Assembly (NCBI RefSeq): GCF_002356555.2
Contig: NZ_AP017372.2
Location: 2,086,501-2,150,500, forward strand
Length of the DNA: 64,000 bases
Reading direction: 5' to 3'
Origin: Halorhodospira halochloris
Lineage (GTDB): Bacteria; Pseudomonadota; Gammaproteobacteria; Nitrococcales; Halorhodospiraceae
Positions 46,367 through 54,959 of the stretch are shown in pieces. The notes beneath the pieces were generated by a model that worked only from the letters and a program-made list of their open reading frames with translations, was not told where the DNA came from and did not search any database. Numbering within the stretch: the stretch's first letter is position 1; every line of letters begins with the position of its first letter. The translations under genes and the position numbers were made by a program.

Positions 46367-47971
46367 TTAACCATCTTTATCCATAAGGCTATCTTCTTCA
46401 GCCCCCATCTCTTCGTGGCAATAGACATAGACCACCCCGCTCAGGCGTCGGTTAAGCTGTTGGAAGCCGTCTAATACCTCCCAAGCTGGATAAGGCAGAC
46501 CAGGCTGATAGCGCTTGGTATGGATCAGCCAGCGACTGATCTCCTGCTTACGAGTTAAAATCTTACGCCCTAAGTCGGGGCGCTCGCGCAAGAGCATCCG
46601 AGCCACGGTATTCATTTGCTTGGTAAAGCGTGCTGCGGCTTCGAGAATCAGCGGTCGGGCAACTTCTACCGCACTGCGATCGTACTCTAACAGGCGGCCA
46701 ACTTGGTCATGCATTTCGTGACCGAGGGTGCGCACAATCATCGGCACCTCACGCATAAAATCATCTAGGGTATCTTTCAATGCTTGATCTTCTGGACTCA
46801 GCGAGTCGTCGGCGATGGCGTCTAGAAACTCGGTCAGCTCGCTGCATACCTGCTGGATTTCGCGTGAACGATTATCGATTTCCGCGGCCAATTCAGCAGA
46901 TAAATGGCCCTGGCGCAGCCCCTGCATAACGCTCTCCCCAGTCAGATGTAAGGAATCGAACACCCGCAAGGTTTCGCGCATAGCGGCATTGATAGCCAGG
47001 GTATGGTTTTGCAGTAATAAAGGGTCGAGGCGCGCAATAGTGGGCCGCCCCGGGCTTTCCGGCTCGGGAGTAAGGGCGCTGACTAGGCGCTCCAGGGTCG
47101 GCACAGCCAGAACTGCCAAGCAGGCCAATGCATTGAAAAGCGTGTGAGCCCAAGCGGCCTGCTGCGGCATGCCCCCTATCCAGTCTTGCGGCTGCAGCGC
47201 TGGAAGGGTGAACAAGATCAAAGCTAGAGCTATCGCCAGGGGCACCTTGACCATAAGCACAGCCAACCCTAGACGGCGACCATGCACATCTGCCCAGCCG
47301 GCGATCAACACAGTCAAACACAGGCCGATGTTAGCCCCCAAAACCCAGAGCAACAGCATCTCCAGACTAATCTGCCCACCTGCCACCAAGGCCAGCGCCA
47401 CTGCAATGGAGGCGGTTGCACTCTGAACCAGCAGGGTTAGCAGCATAGCTGCGATCATAAGCAGCAGCGGCAGCTGCGCTAGGGCTTCAAAAAGAGCTTC
47501 TACAGCTGGATCCGAGCCTAGAGTAACGGCTGCATCGCTTAGCAGCCCCATACCCAGGAGAATAAAACCGAAGGCCAACAAGGACTGGCCAACCCCACGG
47601 AGCCGCCGCGCCTCCAAGAAGAGAAAAAGAAACGCTCCCACAGCAAAGAACAGGCTGTCATAATCTTGGAGGTCAAAAGAGACTAGCTGAACCAGCACCG
47701 TACTGCCGAGTTGAGCGCCGAGCAACACCGCTAGTGCATTCCGCCAAGAGACGCTGCCACGCCGCGTCATCTGCACCGAGAGCATAGCAGTGGCAGTGGA
47801 GGAAGGCATAAGGGCACCACCCGCCACCCCGCCGGCGAGTGCTCGGACGCGAGTGCGGGTAAACCCTTGCAACCAGTCGAGCAGGTCACCCCCCATAGCC
47901 CGCGCAAACCCCCTGCGCAGGAAGTTTAAGCCAAATATAACAAGCAAGATTCCGGCTATGAGATCGATCAA
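46367..47971 (-). CDS. Na/Pi-cotransporter family protein with PhoU-like domain
   Basis: A 534-residue protein of the NptA/YjbB type. The N-terminal half has two repeated membrane blocks (LMPSSTATAML and VQSATASIAVAL, the QSS-type repeats). The C-terminal half (about 315-500) is a soluble PhoU-like helical domain. It probably moves phosphate with sodium, possibly as an exporter like YjbB. The leader and decayed mgtE-locus duplicate lie upstream (48 kb). Confidence 0.88.
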   Translation of the reverse strand: MIDLIAGILLVIFGLNFLRRGFARAMGGDLLDWLQGFTRTRVRALAGGVAGGALMPSSTATAMLSVQMTRRGSVSWRNALAVLLGAQLGSTVLVQLVSFDLQDYDSLFFAVGAFLFLFLEARRLRGVGQSLLAFGFILLGMGLLSDAAVTLGSDPAVEALFEALAQLPLLLMIAAMLLTLLVQSATASIAVALALVAGGQISLEMLLLWVLGANIGLCLTVLIAGWADVHGRRLGLAVLMVKVPLAIALALILFTLPALQPQDWIGGMPQQAAWAHTLFNALACLAVLAVPTLERLVSALTPEPESPGRPTIARLDPLLLQNHTLAINAAMRETLRVFDSLHLTGESVMQGLRQGHLSAELAAEIDNRSREIQQVCSELTEFLDAIADDSLSPEDQALKDTLDDFMREVPMIVRTLGHEMHDQVGRLLEYDRSAVEVARPLILEAAARFTKQMNTVARMLLRERPDLGRKILTRKQEISRWLIHTKRYQPGLPYPAWEVLDGFQQLNRRLSGVVYVYCHEEMGAEEDSLMDKDG

Positions 47972-47995
47972 CTGCCTTGCCTCGTCCCTAAATTA

Positions 47996-48103
47996 AACCA
48001 CACGGTTGAATACCAACGCCGGAGGCATAGCAACTACCCCCGCTCCCTTCATTTTGATCCAGACGGTTTTGCTTACTTAACAAAAATCCCTTAAGGGAGT
48101 ATC
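47996..48103 (-). pseudogene. Remnant of a duplicated outer-membrane-protein/mgtE locus
   Basis: 47996-48066 aligns with the 3' end of the gene at 40225 (GAATACCAACGCC, CTTCATTTTGATCCAG versus GAATACCAACCCC, CTTCATTTTCGATCCAG) but is frame-damaged. About 8 bp further, 48074-48103 matches one arm of the mgtE leader stem (TACTTAACAAAAATCCC versus TACTTAGACAAAAATCCC). mgtE and most of the second gene are missing between them. Confidence 0.7.
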
Positions 48104-48123
48104 TGAAACTTTCTCGGAGCCAC

Positions 48124-48368
48124 TTTATCTGCAGCTAAAAACCACAACAGATAGTGATGCAGATCAGCACATCTGCTGCTGCAAATCACACCAAAAAGTT
48201 TTGAGGAGTTCTCCAGGCCGGGGCCAACCTGGAGGCATTAACCCGAAAGGGAGGGAGGGTTCAGGCAGGCATTCCGACCCGGCGAGCTCCGTCAAAACGG
48301 TTAGCTCGGGTCCAGTTTGTACTTCGACTACTTGGATCGCCCATCAGCTCTTTGCTGGTTACCTCTTA
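48124..48368 (-). ncRNA. Conserved leader element, copy 2 (orphan)
   Basis: Second copy of the mgtE leader element. The strongest block is 48199-48368 (for example AGGGAGGGAGG, TCAGGCAGGC, CCGTCAAAACGG, GTACTTCGACTACT). Changes often keep pairing: CGAGCT/AGCTCG is a full stem here. The 27-codon frame is at 48261-48344 (MGDPSSRSTNWTRAN...). It now leads into a decayed locus and then the Na/phosphate symporter. 48369-48512 contains only the 16-bp palindrome TGGCCATTAATGGCCA (48492-48507). Confidence 0.4.
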
Positions 48369-48512
48369 GGACTTCTTGATAACGTGCGGAAGTTTACATA
48401 ATTTGCTTGTACAATTCAAAGGAGACATCAGCTTATCGGCAGTTTGCTTGTGCAGAGATTTTCTAGGTACTCTTTGAGAGGCTTCTAAAACTGGCCATTA
48501 ATGGCCAATTGT

Positions 48513-48674
48513 CTCCGGGGAGTCTTTAAATTCCCCCTGAGCCACTCCAACTGCCCCGGTGTGGAGGTCTTGGCGCCAGGGATGGCGCCATGAAGCCTCC
48601 AGGGATCGATCTACGGCGTCCTCCACACCGGGGCAGTTGGAGTGGCTCAGGGGGAATTTAAAGACTCCCCGGAG
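48513..48674. repeat. Palindromic element P12 (longest, perfect arms)
   Basis: 162 bp; the arms extend over 50 bp without mismatch (CTCCGGGGAGTCTTTAAATT outside). Copy-specific GAGCCACTCCAACTG is mirrored by CAGTTGGAGTGGCTC. The core has GATCGATCTACGG in place of GATGGATTCACGG. It ends 34 bp upstream of the MBL-HhH gene. Confidence 0.97.
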
Positions 48675-48707
48675 GAGCCCTTTGAGCTCTCTGGATTGAC
48701 TCTTTTC

Positions 48708-49814
48708 ATGCAGCCAAATACCAAGATGTTAGCAATCTCACAGAAAAAGAAGAAAATCCTAAGTTTGCTAACTATCGGGGCATCCTTATTGCCCTTGCAT
48801 ACTGCAGCAGAGCTGGCCATCGACTTCATTGACATCGGCCAAGGCGACGCCGCTTACATTCACGCCGATGGCTACCATACTCTTATCGACGGCGGCACCC
48901 CCCGCTATGACGTCGCTGACTATCTACGTGCTAACGCAGTCGAGCATATCGATGTACTTATCGCCACCCATCCTCACGCCGACCATATCGGCGGACAAAT
49001 CGGAGTGCTGCAGCGTAAATCAGTCGGCAAGATCTGGTTTAGCGGCGATGAACACGGCACTCAAACTTTTGAGGCTTGGCTTGATGCCGCGCTTGAGTCG
49101 AATGCCAGTTACCGTGAACCAACCAGGGGCCACACCAAGCAGCTCGGCGACACAACCCTAACCGTCCTCCACCCCGGCGAACAGACTCGCGGCAACCACC
49201 TTCACGATCGTAATCTGGTGGTGCGCATAGAGCGCGGACCATGCGCGGCGATTATTACCGGCGATATTGAAACCGCCGGTGAGCGCGAGATCATACGCGG
49301 CGGGCTTGATTTAGACGCCGACCTACTCGAACTCGGCCACCACGGCAGCCGCACCTCAAGCAGTCAAACCTGGCTCGATGCCGTTGATCCTCAAATAGTT
49401 GTCGCCCAATACGGCGATGGCAACCGTTACGGTCACCCCCACACCGAGGTTGTGGAGCGCATTCAGGCTAGTGGGGCTGGATTTTTGGGGACAGGAGTTA
49501 ACGGCACCATACAGCTGCGCTGTGGCACAGATGGCCGTTGGCGAATCAAGACTGAGCGCAGCGGCGAGGTCATCCCGGGGGATCAGCAAGAGACACACGA
49601 TAGCAAAGCAACCGCACAGGATGTCGATTGTATCGACCTTAACCAAGCAAGCGCGAACGAGCTAGAACGCATAACCCATATCGGCTCTGAGCGTGCCGCA
49701 CAGATAATTGAGCAACGCCCCTGGTCACAGGTAAGCGATCTCGATAGCATTCAAGGGATTGGCCCAGGGCGATTGCGTGACATTAAACAGCAGGGACGTG
49801 CTTGTATTAAATAG
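48708..49814 (+). CDS. Secreted ComEC-like MBL-fold hydrolase with C-terminal HhH
   Basis: A protein of about 368 residues: signal peptide (about 14-34), then a metallo-beta-lactamase domain like the C-terminal part of ComEC/Rec2 (DIGQGDAAY; metal motif THPHADHIGG; ELGHHGSRTSSS). The C-terminus (about 305-368) is a ComEA-type helix-hairpin-helix DNA-binding region (DLNQASANELERITHIG). A periplasmic DNA-associated nuclease role is likely by family. The frame is open back into P12; ATG 48708 is the first start outside the repeat, and ATG 48726 is possible. A DUF3006 gene follows. Confidence 0.8.
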   Translation: MQPNTKMLAISQKKKKILSLLTIGASLLPLHTAAELAIDFIDIGQGDAAYIHADGYHTLIDGGTPRYDVADYLRANAVEHIDVLIATHPHADHIGGQIGVLQRKSVGKIWFSGDEHGTQTFEAWLDAALESNASYREPTRGHTKQLGDTTLTVLHPGEQTRGNHLHDRNLVVRIERGPCAAIITGDIETAGEREIIRGGLDLDADLLELGHHGSRTSSSQTWLDAVDPQIVVAQYGDGNRYGHPHTEVVERIQASGAGFLGTGVNGTIQLRCGTDGRWRIKTERSGEVIPGDQQETHDSKATAQDVDCIDLNQASANELERITHIGSERAAQIIEQRPWSQVSDLDSIQGIGPGRLRDIKQQGRACIK

Positions 49815-49853
49815 CTGCAGAGCCTGATAAAGTTGCACCCAGAGGCATCTAGA

Positions 49854-50004
49854 GGGCACCTGTAAAACCTCCCCGGAGCAACCATCTGCCCCGGCTTGGA
49901 GGTCTTGGCGCCAGGGATGGCGCCATGAAGCCTCCAAGGATGGATTCACGGCGTCCTCCACACCGGGGCAGATGGTGGCTCCGGGGAGGTTTTTACAGGC
50001 GCCC
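49854..50004. repeat. Palindromic element P13
   Basis: Arms GGGCACCTGTAAAACCTCCC / GGGGAGGTTTTTACAGGCGCC with a short mismatch (CAACCATCTG against CAGATGGTGG). The core is intact, in reverse orientation to P1. It separates the MBL-HhH gene from its DUF3006 partner. Confidence 0.95.
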
Positions 50005-50068
50005 TAGAGGGTAATGGCTTAATAATTGTGCTATGCACAAATATCTACTCCAAGGAAGGAGTTTTACA

Positions 50069-50521
50069 ATGAAAGATACCGCCCTTGCCCGGGTAAAGGC
50101 TGACACTAACAACCTGCGCACTTTTAGCACTAAGTGCTTAACAATACTGTTTATAGCTGTGCTTTGTTGGCCAACAGGCGTAATTACTATGACTTCCAAA
50201 TCAGCGGAGCCATTAACCAACCCCGCCCACGAGCAACATGACGACCCGGCAAAAACCGATGAAAACTGGCATGAAGCAAGCGTTGATGCTATCGACGAAG
50301 GAATTGCCCGACTATTGGTAGGCTCTGCAGGGAATATTTACGAGATAGATGCCCGGCGCCTCCCCGAAGGGGCCATACCTGGCACATCATTGCTCCTTAC
50401 TGGGCCGTTAACCGCGGGACTGGAGGCGGTAAGCATTGGCGTCGATACCGCCACAACAAAAGCCCGCCAAGGGCGTGTTCGAAATAAGCTGGACCTCCTA
50501 AGACAACGCTCAACAGACTGA
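50069..50521 (+). CDS. DUF3006-like protein with N-terminal membrane segment
   Basis: A protein of about 150 residues. The ATG at 50069 has AAGGAAGGAG upstream, better than the earlier ATG at 50033. An N-terminal hydrophobic segment (CLTILFIAVLCWPTGV) anchors or exports it. The C-terminal 85 residues resemble DUF3006 (VDAIDEGIARLLVG, LPEGAIPG, then a basic helix with RNKLDLLRQR). DUF3006 proteins are often encoded beside ComEC-like MBL proteins, as here. Molecular function unknown. Confidence 0.65.
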   Translation: MKDTALARVKADTNNLRTFSTKCLTILFIAVLCWPTGVITMTSKSAEPLTNPAHEQHDDPAKTDENWHEASVDAIDEGIARLLVGSAGNIYEIDARRLPEGAIPGTSLLLTGPLTAGLEAVSIGVDTATTKARQGRVRNKLDLLRQRSTD

Positions 50522-50676
50522 ATTAGCAATTAATTTTTTTGATCACCTGGCAAAACGCCCAGCTAGTTTGACAATGCTGTCACGCAAGCCTATCCTCGGC
50601 TAATAAATATATTCTTATAAAAGCAACCATTCATGCTGAATAAGCCCATCACTGGCTTGCAACTAGAGAGGCTGCA

Positions 50677-52065
50677 ATGACAGATTTGGAGACCGATGTA
50701 GCTGTTATCGGCGCTGGCAGTGCCGGATTGCGCGCCTACCGAGCAGCTGCTGCCCACACCAACCGGGTACTACTGATAGAGGGCGGACGCTACGGAACCA
50801 CATGTGCCAGCGTCGGCTGCATGCCCAGCAAGCTGCTCATAGCCGCCGCAGACTCTGCCCACACTGCTCAGGAAGCAGGCGATCTCGGCGTCTACGCCGA
50901 CTCGGTTAAGATCAACGGCGCCAAAGTTATGGAGCGCCTCCGGACCCTTCGCGACCGATTCGTCAGCGGCGTCGTCAGCAATACCGAGAAGATCCCAGCC
51001 GAGCGGCGGATCCACGGCTATGCCCGGTTCGAGGACGCGCAGACCCTTAAGCTCGACGACGGGCGGCGGATCCGTGCCGAGCGCATTGTAATCGCTACCG
51101 GCTCCCGTCCTAACGTCCTGCCGATGTTCGAGGGGCTTGGTGACCGAGTCGTAGTCAACGACGATCTTTTCGAGTGGAGCGATCTGCCTGAATCAGTCGC
51201 GGTCTTCGGCCCCGGGGTTATCGGCATGGAGCTGGGCCAGGCCCTTCATCGGCTCGGCGTCCGCGTGCGCATCTTCGGAGTCGGTGGTTTCCTGGGACCG
51301 TTGACCGACCCGAGCGTCAAGGAAGCCGCGGAAGGTATCTTTGCTGAGGAGCTAGACCTCGACACCGACGCGCAAGTCGACTCCCTAAGCCGCGAGGGTG
51401 ATCAGGTCTTGGTGCGCTTCAAAGATAAGAACGGTGACAGTGTGGAAGAGCGCTTCGAGTACCTGCTCGCCGCCACCGGGCGCCGCCCTAACATAGACAA
51501 ACTAGGCCTAGAGACGACCGGCTTAAACCTTAATAAAGACGGCGTGCCCGACTTTGACCGCTACACCATGCAATGCGGCGATAAGCCGATCTTCATCGCT
51601 GGCGATGCCAACAACGAACACCCGGTAATGCCCGACGCCTTTGATGAGGGCGAGATCGCCGGGAACAACGCCGGTCGCTACCCAAAAGTCGAGCCGGGAC
51701 GCCGCCACCCACCCATGAGCATAGTCTTCACTGAACCTCAAATGGCGTTGGTAGGGATGCGCTACGCCGATCTACCCGACACCGACTACGCTGTAGGCGA
51801 GTTCAGCTTCTCCGCTCATCCCCGAGCCATGGTGATGCGTGCAAACCGTGGGCTCATGCGCTTTTACGGACGGCCCTCTGATGGCGCCTTCTTGGGGGCC
51901 GAGGTCCTCGGGCCACGCGCCGAACACTTAGGACACCTGCTAGCCTGGGCCGTTGACAGTGGCATGAGCGTCGGGCAGATGCTTGATCTGCCCTACTACC
52001 ATCCGGTTTTGGAGACGAGCATTCGTAATGCCCTCAGCGACCTGCAGCAGAAGATGCAGCACTAG
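50677..52065 (+). CDS. Dihydrolipoamide dehydrogenase-like flavoprotein
   Basis: A 462-residue class I pyridine nucleotide-disulfide oxidoreductase. It has the FAD motif GAGSAG (12-17), the redox pair C-x4-C in TTCASVGCMPSK, the NAD site VFGPGVIGMELGQ, a second FAD motif IFIAGDANN and the C-terminal catalytic His in YYHPVLE. Similar to Lpd but not next to 2-oxoacid dehydrogenase genes, so it may serve another disulfide substrate. GAGAGG lies 5 bp before the ATG. Confidence 0.88.
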   Translation: MTDLETDVAVIGAGSAGLRAYRAAAAHTNRVLLIEGGRYGTTCASVGCMPSKLLIAAADSAHTAQEAGDLGVYADSVKINGAKVMERLRTLRDRFVSGVVSNTEKIPAERRIHGYARFEDAQTLKLDDGRRIRAERIVIATGSRPNVLPMFEGLGDRVVVNDDLFEWSDLPESVAVFGPGVIGMELGQALHRLGVRVRIFGVGGFLGPLTDPSVKEAAEGIFAEELDLDTDAQVDSLSREGDQVLVRFKDKNGDSVEERFEYLLAATGRRPNIDKLGLETTGLNLNKDGVPDFDRYTMQCGDKPIFIAGDANNEHPVMPDAFDEGEIAGNNAGRYPKVEPGRRHPPMSIVFTEPQMALVGMRYADLPDTDYAVGEFSFSAHPRAMVMRANRGLMRFYGRPSDGAFLGAEVLGPRAEHLGHLLAWAVDSGMSVGQMLDLPYYHPVLETSIRNALSDLQQKMQH

Positions 52066-52077
52066 TTAATAAACCAT

Positions 52078-52191
52078 ACCCCCGGTGTGGATGGCGTCGT
52101 GAACCTATCACTAGATGGCTTCATGGCGCCATCCCTGGCGCCAAGACCTACACACCGGGGCGGATGGTGGCGCCGGCGAAGTTTTTAGAGG
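52078..52191. repeat. Palindromic element P14 (left arm lost)
   Basis: Begins abruptly in CCCGGTGTGGATGGCGTCGT. The core carries several substitutions, but the right arm (GGATGGTGGCGCCGGCGAAG then TTTTTAGAGG) is perfect consensus. It lies between convergent genes. Confidence 0.9.
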
Positions 52192-52249
52192 TCCCCTTAG
52201 AGGCTGACTAAAGAAGTTCTGGATTTTCTCCTGCTTCACTGCCCATTAA

Positions 52250-52693
52250 TCAATCTAGTTCATCCTCAACATCCTGTAGTGAATCATATTCAACAAACTC
52301 TACATCCACTATGTTGGGATATGCGCTTACCAGAGGGAATCTTATTCCATAATATTTGATCTCGACTTCAAGATCATGTTTGGCGGCCCTATCTAACTTC
52401 TCCGTTAAGTCACTGGAATTAAAATGCAAATGCCACATTGAATCTCTATTCACAAATTGCCCCTTCGGTGTATATACGCGATAGTGGGCAGTTTCATCAC
52501 CGCCGACATTCTCCACCCTGGTTACTTCGGTAGTTAATGTGTTAATAGTAGCATGATTGTAACATCCTGGAATAACAACAAAAAAAGTGAGAGCAGCGCC
52601 AATCACCGTGTTTCGTATTCTGGCAAAATTACCGAAGAAAAACCGAATAGCCGGATGTGCTGAACGTAAACTATAAAAGACTTCTTCACTCAT
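52250..52693 (-). CDS. DUF1523-like membrane protein
   Basis: A 147-residue protein with one N-terminal membrane helix (about 29-46) and a periplasmic domain. The domain includes YNHATINTLTTEVTRVE, DSMWHLHFNSSDL and YYGIRFPLVSAYPNIV, which match the DUF1523 family as I remember it. AGGAG lies before the ATG. More AT-rich than its neighbours, possibly acquired. Function unknown. Confidence 0.65.
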   Translation of the reverse strand: MSEEVFYSLRSAHPAIRFFFGNFARIRNTVIGAALTFFVVIPGCYNHATINTLTTEVTRVENVGGDETAHYRVYTPKGQFVNRDSMWHLHFNSSDLTEKLDRAAKHDLEVEIKYYGIRFPLVSAYPNIVDVEFVEYDSLQDVEDELD

Positions 52694-52730
52694 GACATCT
52701 CCTTACAACCCAAAATGCACCTAAGAAGGC

Positions 52731-52860
52731 CCTCTACAAACCCCCCATGCGAGCCTAGCTTCCTCGGTGTGGAGGTCTTGGCGCCATGAAGCCTCCAGGG
52801 ACGGATTCACGGCGCCCTCCACACCGAGGAAGATAGGCTCGCATGGGGAGTTTATAGAGG
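52731..52860. repeat. Palindromic element P15 (shortened core)
   Basis: Arms CCTCTACAAACCCCCCATGC / GCATGGGGAGTTTATAGAGG; copy-specific GCGAGCCTAGCTTCCTC against GAGGAAGATAGGCTCGC. The core lacks about 12 bp between its two GGCGCC motifs (CTTGGCGCCATGAAGCC). A loose arm fragment (CCTCTAAAACTTCCCCGGAG) follows at 52895-52915. Confidence 0.92.
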
Positions 52861-53286
52861 CTCTTTAAGAAGCGCGATGCTTGAGGGCTATATGAACGCC
52901 TCTAAAACTTCCCCGGAGCTACTCATTGACTGCCTAGGAAGGAAGACGCAGTGAGCACCAGTCTCCGAGGGAACCCCCTGTGATCTATATGGTAACTAAA
53001 GCCATGGATCAACCGCGATGATAGCATAGAGTCTTGAGTGGATCTTTTCAGGTGCATAGAGGAACCTATACCCGGAGCTTTTACAGACACCAATAATCAG
53101 ACTTCAAACTTACTTGCACTGAGGGCCTGGTAAGATAAATCTCAAGAGGCGGGCAGTGGCATACCTACGGTGCGAGTCCGCTTGGTTATCAGCACCAAAC
53201 CGCGAATGTTGATGGAACTTCACCCCGAGCATTGAGAGGTTCTTTTCCATTGTCCACCCAGATGACCGTGCTCCGGAAAAGAGGGT

Positions 53287-53439
53287 GATCCCGTTCGGGT
53301 TACCGTGAGCGTAGGTGTTGCCGCTATGGCTGCGGGCCTGTCATTACAGAGCCTTATATCAAGGTCAGATCAGGCGATGTACGAGGCCAAGCAGAAGGGT
53401 CGCAACCAAGTTATAGTCTGGCAAGAAAAACGCAGTTAA
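53287..53439 (+). pseudogene. Remnant of a GGDEF-domain gene
   Basis: The readable frame VTVSVGVAAMAAGL...SRSDQAMYEAKQKGRNQV is the C-terminal end of a diguanylate cyclase domain. About 50 bp upstream, in another frame, FFSIVHPDD resembles a PAS/PAC piece. The stretch from 52916 to here is otherwise without a gene. A decayed PAS-GGDEF gene. Confidence 0.75.
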
Positions 53440-53475
53440 ACATCACATGGTAAGCCCTTGGGGGAGGCTACGTCC

Positions 53476-54864
53476 GTGAAATATTATGAATTTCGAGAAT
53501 TAATCGCCGAGTTCGCAAACAAGTTCGGCATCCCAGGCGTAGCTGCCGGCCTGTGGCACAAGGGCAAGACGGTGTACGCCCACCACGGAGTCACCAGCAC
53601 CGAAAACCCTCTGCCGATCGACAATCACACACTCTTCCAGTCGGGCTCAATCGGCAAGACATTTACAGCGACCGCATTGCTTATGTTGGAGTCTGAGGGG
53701 CGTGTAGATCTGCAATCACCGGTGCGCCGCTATATTCCTGAGTTACGCCTAGCGGATGAGTCGGCAGCTAAACAAGTAACGCTCCAACAACTCTTAAACC
53801 ATACTGCAGGCTGGGAAGGCGATTTCTTCCCGGATACAGGCGAAGGCGATGATGCACTGGCGCGTTTCGTGTGCCGTTTCAACGAACTCACGCAGCTAAC
53901 GTCACCCGGCAAAGTCTTCTCCTATAACAACGCAGCTTTTAGCCTTGCCGGCCGTGTTATCGAAAAAGTTACCGGAGAGACATACGAAAGGGCAATCCGC
54001 AGTATGCTCCTTCAGCCCTTAGGTTTTCGCGAGTCCTTTTTTTCACGCGATGAGATCATGACGCGCCGGTTTGCCGTCGGCCACACGCCTGCAGAGGATG
54101 ATAGATTACAGATCGCCAGACCCTGGGGATTGCCGCGCAACAGCGCGCCGGCGGGAGGCATCAGCACCAGTATCGCGGATCTGCTCGCCTGGGGGCGTTT
54201 TCATGCAGGTGACTCTTTTCGGGGAGATGGCTTACGAGAGTTGAGTTTTTCGAAGCTTTCCGCTATGCGAACTCCCACGGTCCACACCCCTGGTGGGGCG
54301 TTTGGCGATGCAATGGGTATCGGTTGGTTCCTAAGCAATCTCGGTGACACTTGGCTAGTGAGTCATAGCGGCAGTACACCTGGCCAAGAAGCCAGCCTCT
54401 CTCTTCTCCCTGATTACGATTGGGCCCTTGCTCTGCTGACCAATGCCAGCCCTGTTGGTTTAGCCATGAACCGGGAACTCCGGCAACAAGTACTCGCATC
54501 TTGCACTGGGATTATCGAGGAACCCCCTAAGCCAAAGTCAGTGGACTCAGCTAGACTCACTGCGTATGCAGGAGAATATCGCGCTAGAGGAATGTGTTGC
54601 CGGGTGGATGTAGATGAAGCAGGGGAGCTGGTTTTAAGTGTGAATAATGACCCGCAACTGGTTGAGCAAGCTACCGAGGCAGACGAGGCTTCACTATCTC
54701 ACCCAATGACTCTACAAGCAGGGCTTGTGGATGAAGATACGCATCGCTATGTATTCAAAAGCGGTTTATTTCAAGGCATGACCGGATATTTTGATTGTAA
54801 TAGTGATGGTGAAACCAAGGGGGTACACTTATTTGGACGATGGTTGCATCGCGCAAAAATGTGA
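53476..54864 (+). CDS. Serine hydrolase (beta-lactamase family), first of tandem pair
   Basis: A protein of about 462 residues without a clear signal peptide. Motifs are SIGK (SxxK, in FQSGSIGKTFTA), YNN (YxN, in FSYNNAAFSL) and HSG (VSHSGSTPG). A C-terminal domain of about 110 residues follows the hydrolase fold. The GTG start is chosen for the GGGGGAGG site 8 bp upstream; the open frame continues back to a TTG at 53458. A cytoplasmic esterase or peptidase is likely; substrate unknown. Confidence 0.8.
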   Translation: MKYYEFRELIAEFANKFGIPGVAAGLWHKGKTVYAHHGVTSTENPLPIDNHTLFQSGSIGKTFTATALLMLESEGRVDLQSPVRRYIPELRLADESAAKQVTLQQLLNHTAGWEGDFFPDTGEGDDALARFVCRFNELTQLTSPGKVFSYNNAAFSLAGRVIEKVTGETYERAIRSMLLQPLGFRESFFSRDEIMTRRFAVGHTPAEDDRLQIARPWGLPRNSAPAGGISTSIADLLAWGRFHAGDSFRGDGLRELSFSKLSAMRTPTVHTPGGAFGDAMGIGWFLSNLGDTWLVSHSGSTPGQEASLSLLPDYDWALALLTNASPVGLAMNRELRQQVLASCTGIIEEPPKPKSVDSARLTAYAGEYRARGMCCRVDVDEAGELVLSVNNDPQLVEQATEADEASLSHPMTLQAGLVDEDTHRYVFKSGLFQGMTGYFDCNSDGETKGVHLFGRWLHRAKM

Positions 54865-54959
54865 TTAGTCGAGCGGTCCGGATGGTACTCACTACCATCT
54901 TTTAGGCAACTCAGCTGAGTATGCTGCATTAGTCAGGCTGAAACTGAGAGGCAATAAAT

